Assembly (NCBI RefSeq): GCF_013386765.1 | Contig: NZ_JACARE010000053.1 | Span: forward strand, 25,210-89,209 | Length of the DNA stretch: 64,000 nucleotides | Source: Pseudomonas yamanorum | Lineage (GTDB): Bacteria; Pseudomonadota; Gammaproteobacteria; Pseudomonadales; Pseudomonadaceae | Direction: 5' to 3' | Shown: positions 44,416-53,300 of the stretch, one piece after another | Numbering within the stretch: position 1 is the first letter of the stretch | How the letters are laid out: each line of letters begins with the position of its first letter | The notes under the pieces: generated by a model | Told to the model about the DNA's origin: nothing | The model's database searches: none | Seen by the model: the letters and a program-made list of their open reading frames with translations, nothing else | Made by a program: the position numbers and the translations under genes

Positions 44416-44943
44416 GTGAAGGGACAAGCAGTCTTGGCATTCATGAGCGCGATGCTCTGCAACACGGTTTATGGCGCTCAGCTCCAGGTTGAAGTGCGCA
44501 TCGACGTGCAGCGGGGCTGCCAGTTGGTGGGCACCGCCCGCGAGGCCGGCATCGAGCAGCTTGGGGTGCTGGATTTTGGCAGCAGTTCCCGTCTGGATGA
44601 CCCGGCAGGCCCGTTGAGTGCCGCCTTGATCAGCCAGCGCCAGCCCCGCCTGGAGTGCAACCCGGACACGCCGTATCAGATGCGCGTCGACGGCGGCCTG
44701 CATGGCGGCGTGGGTGAAGTGCGCTACCTGGGCGCCGCTACCCCTTCGATCAAACCCATTCCATACCGAATTTATGCCGACGCCGCGCGCCGCATCCCCT
44801 TGGCCGTGGACGTGCCGGTGAGTGGCCGCGTACCCGACTCCGGCAGCGTGGACTTGCCCCTCTATGGGCGCATCGAGCCGCTCAAGGACATCCCGGCGGT
44901 GGGGCGTTATTCCGACCTGCTCAAAGTGACGGTGACATGGTAA
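44416..44943 (+). CDS. Csu-type pilin subunit (SCPU domain), first
   Basis: A 175-residue secreted protein with a short signal peptide (to about YGA) and one spore-coat-protein-U (SCPU) domain: LDFGSSS, the paired Cys (RGCQLV, LECNPD), YRIYADAARR, and the C-terminal LPLYGRI...RYSDLLKVTVTW donor strand. First of four such subunits in a Csu-like archaic chaperone-usher pilus operon (subunits, chaperone, usher, tip). Start GTG 44416; the next gene starts within this stop codon region. Confidence 0.85.
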   Translation: MKGQAVLAFMSAMLCNTVYGAQLQVEVRIDVQRGCQLVGTAREAGIEQLGVLDFGSSSRLDDPAGPLSAALISQRQPRLECNPDTPYQMRVDGGLHGGVGEVRYLGAATPSIKPIPYRIYADAARRIPLAVDVPVSGRVPDSGSVDLPLYGRIEPLKDIPAVGRYSDLLKVTVTW

Positions 44944-45482
44944 GCCGCGTCGTGGCCTGCATCGCGCTGGGCGGCCTGTTGCTCCTGGCGGATGACGCCC
45001 AGGCGGCCGCCGTGAACGGGCAGATTCATGCGCGGCTGGTGATCACCGCCAGTTGCCAGGTGAGCAAAGGCGCCGACAGCGCGCCGGTCAGCCCAGATGG
45101 CGGCTCGGCCGTGCTGGACTTTGGCAGCCATGGGCCCACCTGGGACAACCGCCTGGGGGCCAGCGTCAGTGACGGCGACAAGGCGGCACTGGCGGTGTCT
45201 TGCAACCCTTCGCTGGTCAGCAGTTTCACCGTGACCATCGACGGCGGCGCCCATGGCGACGGCACTACCCGGCGCCTGAGCAATGGCCGCCAAACCATAC
45301 CGTATCGGCTCTCGGCCGACCCCGCAGGCCGCAACACCTACAGCATCGGCCAGCAACGCAATTTCGTCGTGACCAAGGGCGCACAAGTACCGATCCCGGT
45401 ATTCGGCTCGGTGGTGGCGAATACCAGGGCCCTACCGGCCGGCATCTACACAGACACCCTGACGGTGACTCTGGATTGGTAA
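44937..45482 (+). CDS. Csu-type pilin subunit (SCPU domain), second
   Basis: A 181-residue SCPU protein; ATG 44937 overlaps the end of the first subunit by 7 bases, a coupled-translation layout. Signal peptide (IALGGLLLLADDAQAA), VLDFGSHGPTWDN, conserved Cys (ASCQVS, VSCNPS), IPYRLSADPAGRN and IPVFGSV...GIYTDTLTVTLDW. Probable structural pilin or adaptor. Confidence 0.87.
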   Translation: MVSRVVACIALGGLLLLADDAQAAAVNGQIHARLVITASCQVSKGADSAPVSPDGGSAVLDFGSHGPTWDNRLGASVSDGDKAALAVSCNPSLVSSFTVTIDGGAHGDGTTRRLSNGRQTIPYRLSADPAGRNTYSIGQQRNFVVTKGAQVPIPVFGSVVANTRALPAGIYTDTLTVTLDW

Positions 45483-45500
45483 ACCATGAGGATGGACATC

Positions 45501-46037
45501 ATGCATGCACTTGTCTCGAAAGCAGTTTTTCCATTAATGGCGCTGGTGTGGGTGTCGGGGGCCCAGGCGGCCACCACGGTCACCGGGCAGATCAGCTCGA
45601 CACTGATCCTGACCAACAGTTGCCTGGTCAACGGCGCGGGCGGCACCACCGGTTTGAACTTCGGTACGATCAATTTCGGTACCACCAACAGCCAGTTCAC
45701 CACGCAGTCCGGCCAGGTGCTGGGCGGCGGCGGGGGCGCGTTGTCAGTGCAGTGCTCCTCGGGCACCTCGCCGGTGATCACCGTGGGCGCGGGTTCCCAT
45801 GACGGCCAATCCACCGGCGGCACTCGGGCGCTGTACGACGGCGTCGCCAATTACGTGCCGTACGACTTCTACACCGACACCGGGCACTCATCGATCCTGG
45901 CGATCAACGGCACCATCAACCTGGCCCCGAGCACCGGCGTTGCGCAAACCGTGAATATCTACGGCCAGGCCGTGGGCAAGGCGGGGCTGCCGGCCGGTAC
46001 CTACACCGACACGGTGTCCGTGCAACTGACGTTCTAG
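45501..46037 (+). CDS. Csu-type pilin subunit (SCPU domain), third
   Basis: A 178-residue SCPU protein with signal peptide (MHALVSKAVFPLMALVWVSGAQA). I choose ATG 45501 because GAGGA lies about 8 bases upstream; ATG 45486 and 45492 have no ribosome site. The domain is shown by LNFGTINFGTTN, paired Cys (NSCLVN, VQCSSG), YVPYDFYTDTGH, and VNIYGQAV...GTYTDTVSVQLTF. The closest in look to the major shaft pilin CsuA/B (Gly/Thr-rich). Confidence 0.85.
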   Translation: MHALVSKAVFPLMALVWVSGAQAATTVTGQISSTLILTNSCLVNGAGGTTGLNFGTINFGTTNSQFTTQSGQVLGGGGGALSVQCSSGTSPVITVGAGSHDGQSTGGTRALYDGVANYVPYDFYTDTGHSSILAINGTINLAPSTGVAQTVNIYGQAVGKAGLPAGTYTDTVSVQLTF

Positions 46038-46041
46038 TGCC

Positions 46042-46542
46042 ATGAAGCGGGCCTGCTGGGCGACGCTGGCCGTCATCACGGGTTGCGGGATGCCGTTGTC
46101 GTTGCTGGCGGTGACCAGCCAGACGATCCAGGTCAGCGCGACGATTGCCGCGGGCTGCCTGGTGGTGGGCGGCGGCACGAATTACGGCAGCCTGGCGTTC
46201 GGCACTTATTCGGCGTTGGCCACCAGCATGGTGTCGGTGGCGCTGAGCAGCGGGGTCACGCTGCAATGCACGCCGGGGGTCACCCTGAACATGAGCGTCG
46301 ACGGGGGGAAGTACAACGTCAGCGGCCGGCACATGCAGCTCAATAGCGGCAGTGCCCAGGTGGCGTATCAACTGTTTCGGGACGCGGCGCTCAGCCAGAG
46401 CCTGGGGATCAGCCAAAGCGTGAGCGTGGCCTACAGCAATGCAAACGCGATAACCCTGCCGATTTACGGCCGGGTGGTGTTACCGGGTAATCAGCCTGGG
46501 GGGACGTACAGCGACGTGCTGCAGGTGCAGCTGTCCTGGTAA
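46042..46542 (+). CDS. Csu-type pilin subunit (SCPU domain), fourth
   Basis: A 166-residue SCPU protein, 4 bases after the third. Signal peptide ends near SLLAVT; AGCLVVGGGTNYGSLAFGTY, LQCTPG, VAYQLFRDAALSQSLG, LPIYGRVV...GGTYSDVLQVQLSW. One of the minor Csu-type subunits between shaft and tip. Confidence 0.85.
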   Translation: MKRACWATLAVITGCGMPLSLLAVTSQTIQVSATIAAGCLVVGGGTNYGSLAFGTYSALATSMVSVALSSGVTLQCTPGVTLNMSVDGGKYNVSGRHMQLNSGSAQVAYQLFRDAALSQSLGISQSVSVAYSNANAITLPIYGRVVLPGNQPGGTYSDVLQVQLSW

Positions 46543-46568
46543 GGCGATTGGCAGAAGGAGTGGGATTT

Positions 46569-47354
46569 ATGTGTGCAGCTTCCCGGCGGTTGTGGGTTGC
46601 GGGTTTGGTTGGCTGGGTGGTGTTGGGCGCAGGACAGGTACAGGCCGCCAGCTCCGTGCTGATCTGGCCTATTGACCCGGTGCTGGAGGCCGATCAACAG
46701 GCCAGCGCCTTGTGGTTGGAGAACCGTGGTAACGAGACCGCCAACCTGCAGATTCGGGTGTTTGCCTGGAGCCAGGGCGGGTTTGACGAGCAGTACCAGA
46801 ACCAGCGCGATGTGATTGGCAGCCCGCCGGTGGCGAAGATCGAGCCGGGACAAAAGCAGTTGGTGCGCCTGACCCGTACCCGGGAAGTGCCGCCGGGCCA
46901 GGAGTTGGCCTACCGGATCATCATCGATGAAATTCCTGCCGCGGCCCCTGAAACCCCCGCTGCCGATGGCAAGACCGCCGCCGCGATCCGCTTTCAGATG
47001 CGCTATTCCGTGCCCTTGTTCGCCTACGGTACAGGCCTGTGGAGCAAGGAAGATGCGACCCGTCAGCGCGACCCCAAGGGGGCGGGCAAGCCTGACCTGA
47101 GCTGGAAAAAAGTCACCGTTGGCGGGCGCAACTATGTGGAGATGCGCAACCAGGGCGCGGTGCATGCGCGGCTGACCGACGTCGCCTTCAAGCAGGGCGG
47201 GCAAACCCGGCCGCTGGTGGACGGTCTGCTGGGCTATGTGTTGCCGGGGGCGACTATGCGCTGGCCGGTGCCGGAAGGGGTCGCGGGCGACCAGCCGTTG
47301 CAGGTGCGGGTCAATGGCGCCACACAACTGGAGAGCCTTGCACCCGCACGGTAA
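46569..47354 (+). CDS. Periplasmic pilus chaperone (CsuC-like)
   Basis: PapD-family chaperone of the archaic Csu type; completes the fold of pilin subunits and hands them to the usher. A 261-residue product with signal peptide (to VQA) and two immunoglobulin-like domains: ASALWLENRGNETANLQIRVFAW, KQLVRLTR, YRIIIDEIP, and a second domain with YVEMRNQGAVHARLTDVAF. ATG 46569 has AAGGAG 8 bases upstream; the frame begins at TTG 46548 but that start would overlap the ribosome site. Confidence 0.9.
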   Translation: MCAASRRLWVAGLVGWVVLGAGQVQAASSVLIWPIDPVLEADQQASALWLENRGNETANLQIRVFAWSQGGFDEQYQNQRDVIGSPPVAKIEPGQKQLVRLTRTREVPPGQELAYRIIIDEIPAAAPETPAADGKTAAAIRFQMRYSVPLFAYGTGLWSKEDATRQRDPKGAGKPDLSWKKVTVGGRNYVEMRNQGAVHARLTDVAFKQGGQTRPLVDGLLGYVLPGATMRWPVPEGVAGDQPLQVRVNGATQLESLAPAR

Positions 47355-47395
47355 CGCAACGAAATAGGGCAGGGAGCAGCCCTTGGTCTTAACGG

Positions 47396-49789
47396 ATGGA
47401 GATGTCCATTGATGGACACAATGCCTTGGTGAGCCTTGATTGGGCTCGTAGTCGATGGCGATCGGTGTGGGTGGTGGGCGGCCTGTCTGGCCTGGCGCTT
47501 GCGCCGCTTGGCGTGGCCGGTCCGTTGCCACCGCCCCCCAGCAGTATGGAGGCTGTTGCCGATGCACAGTTGTTCCTCGAACTGGTGGTCAACCAGATGG
47601 ACACCGGCCGGGTGGTCGCGGTGGATCAAAGGGCCGGCGGCTTGTTTGTGCCGGCGGCGACCTTGCGGGACGTCGGCATGAAACTGCCGGCCGAGATCAC
47701 CAGCGAAGTTGCGCTGGACCACGTACCCGGCCTGCACACCGATTACGACAGCCAGGCCCAGCGCCTGATGCTGACGGTGCCGCCGGCGTGGTTGCCGGAG
47801 CAGTTCATCGGCAACCGCGATAACTACCCGCGTACCCAGGCGCTCACCAGTTTCGGTGCGTTGCTCAACTACGACGCCTACCTGAATGACACCGATGATG
47901 CCGGCACTTACCTGGGCATCTTCAACGAAGTACGGCTGTTCGATACCTGGGGCACGATTTCCAATACCGGCCAGTACCGCACCACCTTTGGCGGCCAAAC
48001 CAGCGGCAGCACCCTGGATAATGGCTACCGGCGTTATGACACCACCTGGCGCTTTTCCGACGATGAGCGCCTGCTGACCTACGAAGCGGGCGACGTGATC
48101 AGCGGCGCGTTGCCGTGGAGCAGTTCGGTGCGCCTGGGCGGGGTACAAGTGTCGCGGGACTTTGGCGTTCGCCCGGACCTGGTGACGTATCCCTTGCCAC
48201 AGTTTGCCGGGGAGGCGGCGGTGCCGTCGTCGGTGGACCTGTTTATCAACGGCTACAAATCCAGCAGCGCCGACCTGCAACCGGGCCCCTACACCCTGAC
48301 CAACGTACCGTTTATCAACGGTGCCGGCGAAGCCGTGGTGGTCACCACCGATGCCTTGGGCCGGCAGGTTTCAACCACGGTACCGTTCTACGTCACCAGC
48401 ACCTTGTTGCAAAAAGGCCTGACGGATTTTTCGGTGGCGGCCGGTAATTTGCGCCGGGACTACACCATCCGGGATTTTGGCTACGGCCCTGGCGTGGCCA
48501 GCGGCACGTTTCGTTACGGCGTGTCGGACTACTTCACCCTGGAAAGCCATGCCGAAGCCGCGGGCGACCTGACCCTGGGCGGGCTGGGCGGCAACGTACG
48601 GCTGGGCAACTTCGGGGTGCTCAACACGGCCCTCAGCCAAAGCCAGTTCGATGGCGATACCGGCCAGCAATTGAGCTTCGGTTATCAATACAGCAACCAG
48701 CGCTACAGCCTGTCTTACCAGCGGGTAGAGCGACGCGACCAGTACGCTGACCTGACCCTGGTCGATACCCCTTACGCCAGCCTGAGCAAACGCAGCGAAC
48801 AGGTGACCCTGAGCCTCAATCTCAACGATTTCGGCAGTATCGGTGCCGGCTATTTCGATGTGCAGGCCGCCGATGACTCACGTACCCGGCTGTTGAACCT
48901 CACGTGGAGCAAGCAGCTGTGGCGCAACACCAGTTTCTACCTGTCGGCCAACCGCGAGGTCGGCGACAGCAACTGGGCCGTGCAGGCGCAGTTGGTGATC
49001 CCGTTCGACATCTACGGCAGCCTGGCCTTGAGCAGCGAACGCAGCCAGGCCGGCGAGAGCCGCCAGCGGGTCAACTACAGCCGGGCGGTGCCCTCCGAGG
49101 GCGGCGTGGGCTACAACCTGGGGTACGCCAGTGGCGACGGGCCGGCGTATCGCCAGGCCGACCTGACCTGGCGCATGCAGTCGGTGCAATTGCAGGCGGG
49201 CGTGTACGGCAGCAGCGACGCCGAGACCCGTTGGGCGGACGCCAGCGGCTCATTGGTGCTGATGGACAAGCAAGTGTTCACGGCCAACCGGGTCAATGAC
49301 GCATTCGTGGTGGTGAGCACCGACGGTTATGCCGGGGTGCCGGTGCTCTACGAAAACCAGTTGGTGGGGGAGACCGACCGCAATGGGCATCTGCTGGTGC
49401 CGTGGAGCAGCGCCTACTACCGCGGCAAGTATGAAATCGACCCGCTGAACCTGCCGGTCAACGTGCAGACCCCCAACGTCGAGCAGCGCGTGGCGGTGCG
49501 TCGTGGCAGTGGCTACCTGCTGGAGTTCCCGTTGCGCCGGGTGGTCGCGGCCAGTATCACCCTGGTGGATGCCCGGCATCAGGACCTGCCCCTGGGCAGC
49601 CAGGTGCGCCACGAGCAAACGGGCGCGCGGGCGGTGGTGGGTTGGGATGGCCTGGTGTACCTGGAGAACCTGGCGGCTCACAACACCTTGCAAGTCACCG
49701 TGGGGGAGGGCCGCACCTGCCAGGCAACGTTCGACCTGGACATCAACGAGGAGCAGGTACCGCTGATCGGGCCGCTGGTTTGCCAATGA
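47396..49789 (+). CDS. Outer-membrane usher (CsuD-like)
   Basis: A 797-residue FimD/PapC-family usher that forms the outer-membrane pore for Csu pili. N-terminal domain binding chaperone-subunit complexes (LFLELVVNQ ... GGLFVPAATL), beta barrel (TYLGIFNEVRLF ... YSLSYQRVERRDQY), plug region and C-terminal domains (GAVVGWDGLVYLENL...CQATFDLD). The final Cys pair near TCQATF and LVCQ is typical. ATG 47396 or ATG 47402 (two codons later); GGATGGAG lies beside them, so the exact start is uncertain. It follows the chaperone by 41 bases. Confidence 0.9.
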   Translation: MEMSIDGHNALVSLDWARSRWRSVWVVGGLSGLALAPLGVAGPLPPPPSSMEAVADAQLFLELVVNQMDTGRVVAVDQRAGGLFVPAATLRDVGMKLPAEITSEVALDHVPGLHTDYDSQAQRLMLTVPPAWLPEQFIGNRDNYPRTQALTSFGALLNYDAYLNDTDDAGTYLGIFNEVRLFDTWGTISNTGQYRTTFGGQTSGSTLDNGYRRYDTTWRFSDDERLLTYEAGDVISGALPWSSSVRLGGVQVSRDFGVRPDLVTYPLPQFAGEAAVPSSVDLFINGYKSSSADLQPGPYTLTNVPFINGAGEAVVVTTDALGRQVSTTVPFYVTSTLLQKGLTDFSVAAGNLRRDYTIRDFGYGPGVASGTFRYGVSDYFTLESHAEAAGDLTLGGLGGNVRLGNFGVLNTALSQSQFDGDTGQQLSFGYQYSNQRYSLSYQRVERRDQYADLTLVDTPYASLSKRSEQVTLSLNLNDFGSIGAGYFDVQAADDSRTRLLNLTWSKQLWRNTSFYLSANREVGDSNWAVQAQLVIPFDIYGSLALSSERSQAGESRQRVNYSRAVPSEGGVGYNLGYASGDGPAYRQADLTWRMQSVQLQAGVYGSSDAETRWADASGSLVLMDKQVFTANRVNDAFVVVSTDGYAGVPVLYENQLVGETDRNGHLLVPWSSAYYRGKYEIDPLNLPVNVQTPNVEQRVAVRRGSGYLLEFPLRRVVAASITLVDARHQDLPLGSQVRHEQTGARAVVGWDGLVYLENLAAHNTLQVTVGEGRTCQATFDLDINEEQVPLIGPLVCQ

Positions 49790-49805
49790 CATAAGGAGTG
49801 TGGGT

Positions 49806-50795
49806 GTGCGGGGCAAGGAATGGGTAGTGGGCGTGCTGGTGATGGCGGGCCTGGGCTTTACGCAGCAGGCACGCGCATTGTGTTCGGTGGGGACAACGTC
49901 ACCCGCCAGTTTTGGCACGGCGGTAAGCTCGATTAACGTGCGCACGACCCCCCAGACCAGTTCCACCACCACGGCCGGGTTGAACTGCACTTCGGCGCTG
50001 ATTTCGTTGTTGACGACGAATGACCACTTCTACGGCACCATCACCGGTTCTTCCCAAGGTGGCATGGTAGGACCGACCGGCGATGTGATCGCCTATACGG
50101 TCTACGCCAACAACACCGCCAGCTTTCCGATGACTCGCGGCACCGCGTTCGACTTCGGCGGCCCCGGCGGCGTTGCGCAAACCGCCGGGCTGATTGCCGG
50201 GCCGGGCACAAAAACCTTGCCGCTCTACATGAGCACCACCATCGGCAGTAACGTGGCAGCGGGCACCTATAGCGAGACCTTGAGTATTTTCTGGAACTGG
50301 AACTACTGCTCGGGCATTGGTATCGGCGGTATTTGCCTGGGGCGGGATATCAACAGTGGCACCACGACCCTGACCGTCAGCATGACCGTGGCCAATGACT
50401 GCACGATCAGCGCACCCAACATCAGTTTTGGCAGTGCCCCGGTGGTCAGTGGTTTTTCCAGTGTGAGCGGGCAGGCCACCATCGCCTGCACCAAGGGCAG
50501 CGCCTACACCGTGGGCATCAGCGACGGCCAGAATGCGGTGAGCGTGGGTGGGCAACGGCGGATGGTTTCCGGCGGCAACTTCCTGGCCTATGACATTTTC
50601 AAAAGTGCCACCACCACCCGCTGGGGCAGCGTGACCAGCGCCCGGCGCGCGAGCTCCACGGCCGAGGTGAATCCCGGGAATGGCCTGGGCACCGGCAGCC
50701 AGGTGTTCAACTACAACGCCGCGATCTATACCAACCAGACCACACCGCCGGCGGGCACCTACGTCGACAACGTGGTGCTGGATGTGGCCTTCTAG
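49806..50795 (+). CDS. Csu-type two-domain tip protein (CsuE-like)
   Basis: A 329-residue secreted protein with two SCPU domains, like the CsuE tip adhesin of Csu pili. The first (residues about 25-170) and the second (about 190-329: DCTISAPNISFGSAPVVSGF ... CTKGSAY ... VNPGNGLGTGSQ ... AGTYVDNVVLDVAF) are complete. GTG 49806 is preferred to GTG 49800: AAGGAG at 49793-49798 would be only one base from 49800 but is 7 from 49806. Csu-type tips mediate binding to abiotic surfaces, as known in Acinetobacter; here inferred. The TAG stop overlaps the anti-sigma stop on the other strand within TCTAGA. Confidence 0.85.
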   Translation: MRGKEWVVGVLVMAGLGFTQQARALCSVGTTSPASFGTAVSSINVRTTPQTSSTTTAGLNCTSALISLLTTNDHFYGTITGSSQGGMVGPTGDVIAYTVYANNTASFPMTRGTAFDFGGPGGVAQTAGLIAGPGTKTLPLYMSTTIGSNVAAGTYSETLSIFWNWNYCSGIGIGGICLGRDINSGTTTLTVSMTVANDCTISAPNISFGSAPVVSGFSSVSGQATIACTKGSAYTVGISDGQNAVSVGGQRRMVSGGNFLAYDIFKSATTTRWGSVTSARRASSTAEVNPGNGLGTGSQVFNYNAAIYTNQTTPPAGTYVDNVVLDVAF

Positions 50796-51544
50796 AACCG
50801 CATCGTCTGCTTGAGCATCTGTGTGGTTGACGGGTCTTGCGGGCTGACCATCGCATAGTTGTAGCCCGCGCCCGACCAGTACTCGGCCTGCAGCCCGTCG
50901 GCACTGCGGCTGCCACGGGGCAGGAATTTGTTCTCCGGGCCTGGCGGGCGGATATAGAAACTGATGCGCCGCCCCTGGGGGTCTTCATACAGCACCATGG
51001 CTGCCGCGCCCTGTTCGGTGCTGAGCAGGCGCCCGCTGACGGCCTTGAACCCGGCCTGGCTCAAGTCCGGCAGGCGGTAGGCCTGGTTGAAGTAACGGTC
51101 GAGCCAGCCTTGCATGTCGCCGCCGCTTTGCACGTGGTAGTCGGCAGGCAGGATGCCGTCCTGGGCGAACAGGCGGTAGGCCTGCATCGCGTCGGTCATG
51201 GGCAGCATCGTGTCGGCCAGGGTGGCCTGGCGAGCCTGCCAGCCGCCCAGGCCGCCGACGCTCACGGCGATCAACAGCACGGCAGCGGTCGCGAGGTGAC
51301 GGCGTGACTGGCGCTTGACCCGCTGGCGAATCAGGGCCGGGTCCAGCTCTGGATTGGCCGGCTGTTGCAACGCGCCGCTCAAGGACGCCCGCAGGTGCTG
51401 CGCGTCCTGTTGCCAGGCGTGCACCTGGGCGGCGACATCCGGGTGGGCCGCCAGCCAGGTTTCAAGCTGGCGGCGATCGGCGTCCAGCAACTGGTGATCG
51501 ACGTAGGCATGCAAATCGCGTTCGCTGGGGGGCAGGCTGATCAT
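50792..51544 (-). CDS. Anti-sigma factor (transmembrane)
   Basis: A 250-residue protein with an N-terminal anti-sigma/zinc-finger-like helix domain (ERDLHAYVDHQLLDADRRQLETWLAAHPDVAAQV, without the HxxxCxxC motif of ZAS proteins), one membrane helix (HLATAAVLLIAVSVGGLGGW, about 96-115) and a periplasmic part of about 130 residues. Its ATG overlaps the TGA of the sigma gene (ATGA, 51541-51544), so they are translationally coupled. It holds the sigma factor at the membrane until a periplasmic signal releases it. Confidence 0.87.
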   Translation of the reverse strand: MISLPPSERDLHAYVDHQLLDADRRQLETWLAAHPDVAAQVHAWQQDAQHLRASLSGALQQPANPELDPALIRQRVKRQSRRHLATAAVLLIAVSVGGLGGWQARQATLADTMLPMTDAMQAYRLFAQDGILPADYHVQSGGDMQGWLDRYFNQAYRLPDLSQAGFKAVSGRLLSTEQGAAAMVLYEDPQGRRISFYIRPPGPENKFLPRGSRSADGLQAEYWSGAGYNYAMVSPQDPSTTQMLKQTMRF

Positions 51545-52047
51545 TTGAGTATCCGCAGGGCAGGGCTGGTGATTTCGCCGTCGCTGAGCTGGCGCAGGGC
51601 CTGGCGCGCACGGGATAGCCGAGACATCACGGTGCCCACGGGCACCTCGAGGATGTCGGCGACTTCTTTGTAGCTCAAGCCTTCCACCGAGACCCACAGC
51701 AGCAGGGCACGCTGTTCGGTGTTCAATTTGTCGAAGGCTTGCAGGGTCGATTGCGCGATGACCGTGCGCTCGACCGACGGCTGCGAATCATCGCGGCCGG
51801 TAAAAAATTCCAGCATGCGCGTGTACCGCCGGGAGCGGCGATGGGCGTCGAGAAACTGCCGGTAGAGGATCGAGAACAGCCAGGCGCGCAAGTCGCCTTC
51901 GAGGCGTTTGTCGGCCCAACTGATGATCGCGCGCTCAAGGCTCGCCTGCACCAGGTCGTCGGCGCTGCTGGCGTTACGGGTCAGGGACACGGCAAAACGC
52001 CGCAGCCTGGGGATGAGTTCACGTAACTGTTCGTCGAGTTCGTGCAT
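51541..52047 (-). CDS. ECF sigma factor
   Basis: A 168-residue extracytoplasmic-function sigma factor. Region 2: SLTRNASSADDLVQASLERAI ... LRAWLFSILYRQFLDAHRR; region 4: LLLWVSVEGLSYKEVADILEVPVGTVMSRLSRARQAL. ATG 52047 (MHELDEQLRELIPR) is used; the frame is open 39 codons upstream but across the promoter. A GGAATA-N15-CGTC site lies 36 bases upstream and an identical one faces the catalase gene, so it probably activates both operons. Confidence 0.9.
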   Translation of the reverse strand: MHELDEQLRELIPRLRRFAVSLTRNASSADDLVQASLERAIISWADKRLEGDLRAWLFSILYRQFLDAHRRSRRYTRMLEFFTGRDDSQPSVERTVIAQSTLQAFDKLNTEQRALLLWVSVEGLSYKEVADILEVPVGTVMSRLSRARQALRQLSDGEITSPALRILK

Positions 52048-52082
52048 GGGGTTCTGGCTAGTCACTACGCTGGGACTAGGAA

Positions 52083-52107
52083 GACGTCCGGCGTCGAAGG
52101 TTATTCC
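52083..52107 (-). promoter_or_regulatory. ECF-type promoter of the sigma/anti-sigma operon
   Basis: On the minus strand GGAATA (52107-52102), 15-base spacer, CGTC (52086-52083). Start of transcription would fall about 30 bases before ATG 52047. The same two boxes and the same spacing occur on the plus strand at 52136-52160. Confidence 0.65.
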
Positions 52108-52135
52108 AGGCCAATAAAAATAAACAGCCGGCCAG

Positions 52136-52160
52136 GGAATAGAGTGCGCTGGCGTTCGTC
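52136..52160 (+). promoter_or_regulatory. ECF-type promoter of the catalase operon
   Basis: GGAATA (52136-52141), 15-base spacer, CGTC (52157-52160), about 55 bases before the catalase-like start. Matches the divergent sigma promoter exactly in both boxes and spacing. Confidence 0.65.
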
Positions 52161-52217
52161 CCAAGTGTTCCGACCTTATGTTTCACCCCTCAAGGCCTCC
52201 GGCCCTGGAGTTATTTC

Positions 52218-53300
52218 ATGGTAGATCACTCATCACCGCCCCGTCCGCCGCTGAGCACCGCAAGCCTGATAATCCGGTTGGCCAGTATCGGCGTGGTGGT
52301 TGCGGTTGTGGCCGGCGCTTTTGCCTACGTCAACGGCAGCCTCGACCCACAGCGGTTGCGCCCAAAAACCTTGGTCAACGCCCTGGAAACCAACAACGGC
52401 CTGCACCCTGGCTACCGTCGCAACCATGCCAAGGGTGTGTGCGTGGCCGGTTATTTCGAGAGCAGTCCCGAGGCGCGCCAGTACTCCAGTGCCCAGGTAT
52501 TCAGCGAGGCACGCACGCCGGTCATCGGGCGGTTTGCGCTGCCCAGCGGTAACCCGTATGCGCCGGACAGCAGCGTGCCGATCCGCAGTTTTGCCCTGCA
52601 ATTCAGCTTGGCCAACGGCCAGCAGTGGCGCACCGGGATGAACAGCATGCCGGTGTTCCCGGTGGGCACGCCGGAGGCGTTCTTCGCGATGCTCAAGGCC
52701 GGCGCCCCGGACCCGGCCACCGGCAAGCCGAACCCGGCAGGCATGCCGGCGTTCTTCGCGGCGCATCCCGAGACTGCGCCGTTCCTGGCCTGGGTCAAGA
52801 CCGCCAAGCCCTCCGCCAGTTACGCTACCGAAACCTATAACGGCATCAATGCGTTCTACCTGGTGAACGCCAGCGGCCAGCGCCAGGCAGTGCGCTGGGG
52901 CGTGGTGCCACAAAGCCAGGATGCAGCGGGTGCCACGGCGCCGGCCGGCAGCGACTTCCTCGAAAAAGACCTGGTGCAGCGCCTGACGGCCGGCCCGTTG
53001 CGCTGGCAGTTGAACGTCACCCTCGCCAACCCGGGCGACCCGGTGGACGACGCCAGCAAGACCTGGACCGGCGAGCACAAGGTGTTGAACGCCGGGACCC
53101 TGGTGCTGGAAAGCAGCCAGCCGCAAATGGACGGCGATTGCCGCGACATCAACTTTGATCCACTGGTTTTGCCCAGCGGTATCGAAGCCTCGAACGACCC
53201 GCTGCTGGCCGCCCGTTCGGCGGCGTACGCCAGTTCTTACCTGCGTCGCACCAGCGAAGTCAGTCAGTTGCACAGCGCCCCTCAGGAGTCGAAGCCATGA
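52218..53300 (+). CDS. Periplasmic catalase-family heme protein (SrpA-like)
   Basis: A 360-residue catalase-fold protein with an N-terminal membrane signal anchor (IIRLASIGVVVAVVAGAFAYV, about 18-38). RRNHAKGVCVAGYFES (distal-His region), RTPVIGRFALPSGNP, and the proximal Tyr region near the end (ARSAAYASSYLRR). The size is that of the short, SrpA-like group, and the anchor puts it in the periplasm. GGAG lies 7 bases before ATG 52218. Its stop overlaps the start of the cytochrome b561 gene. Likely a peroxide or other oxidant-handling pair with that cytochrome. Confidence 0.87.
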   Translation: MVDHSSPPRPPLSTASLIIRLASIGVVVAVVAGAFAYVNGSLDPQRLRPKTLVNALETNNGLHPGYRRNHAKGVCVAGYFESSPEARQYSSAQVFSEARTPVIGRFALPSGNPYAPDSSVPIRSFALQFSLANGQQWRTGMNSMPVFPVGTPEAFFAMLKAGAPDPATGKPNPAGMPAFFAAHPETAPFLAWVKTAKPSASYATETYNGINAFYLVNASGQRQAVRWGVVPQSQDAAGATAPAGSDFLEKDLVQRLTAGPLRWQLNVTLANPGDPVDDASKTWTGEHKVLNAGTLVLESSQPQMDGDCRDINFDPLVLPSGIEASNDPLLAARSAAYASSYLRRTSEVSQLHSAPQESKP

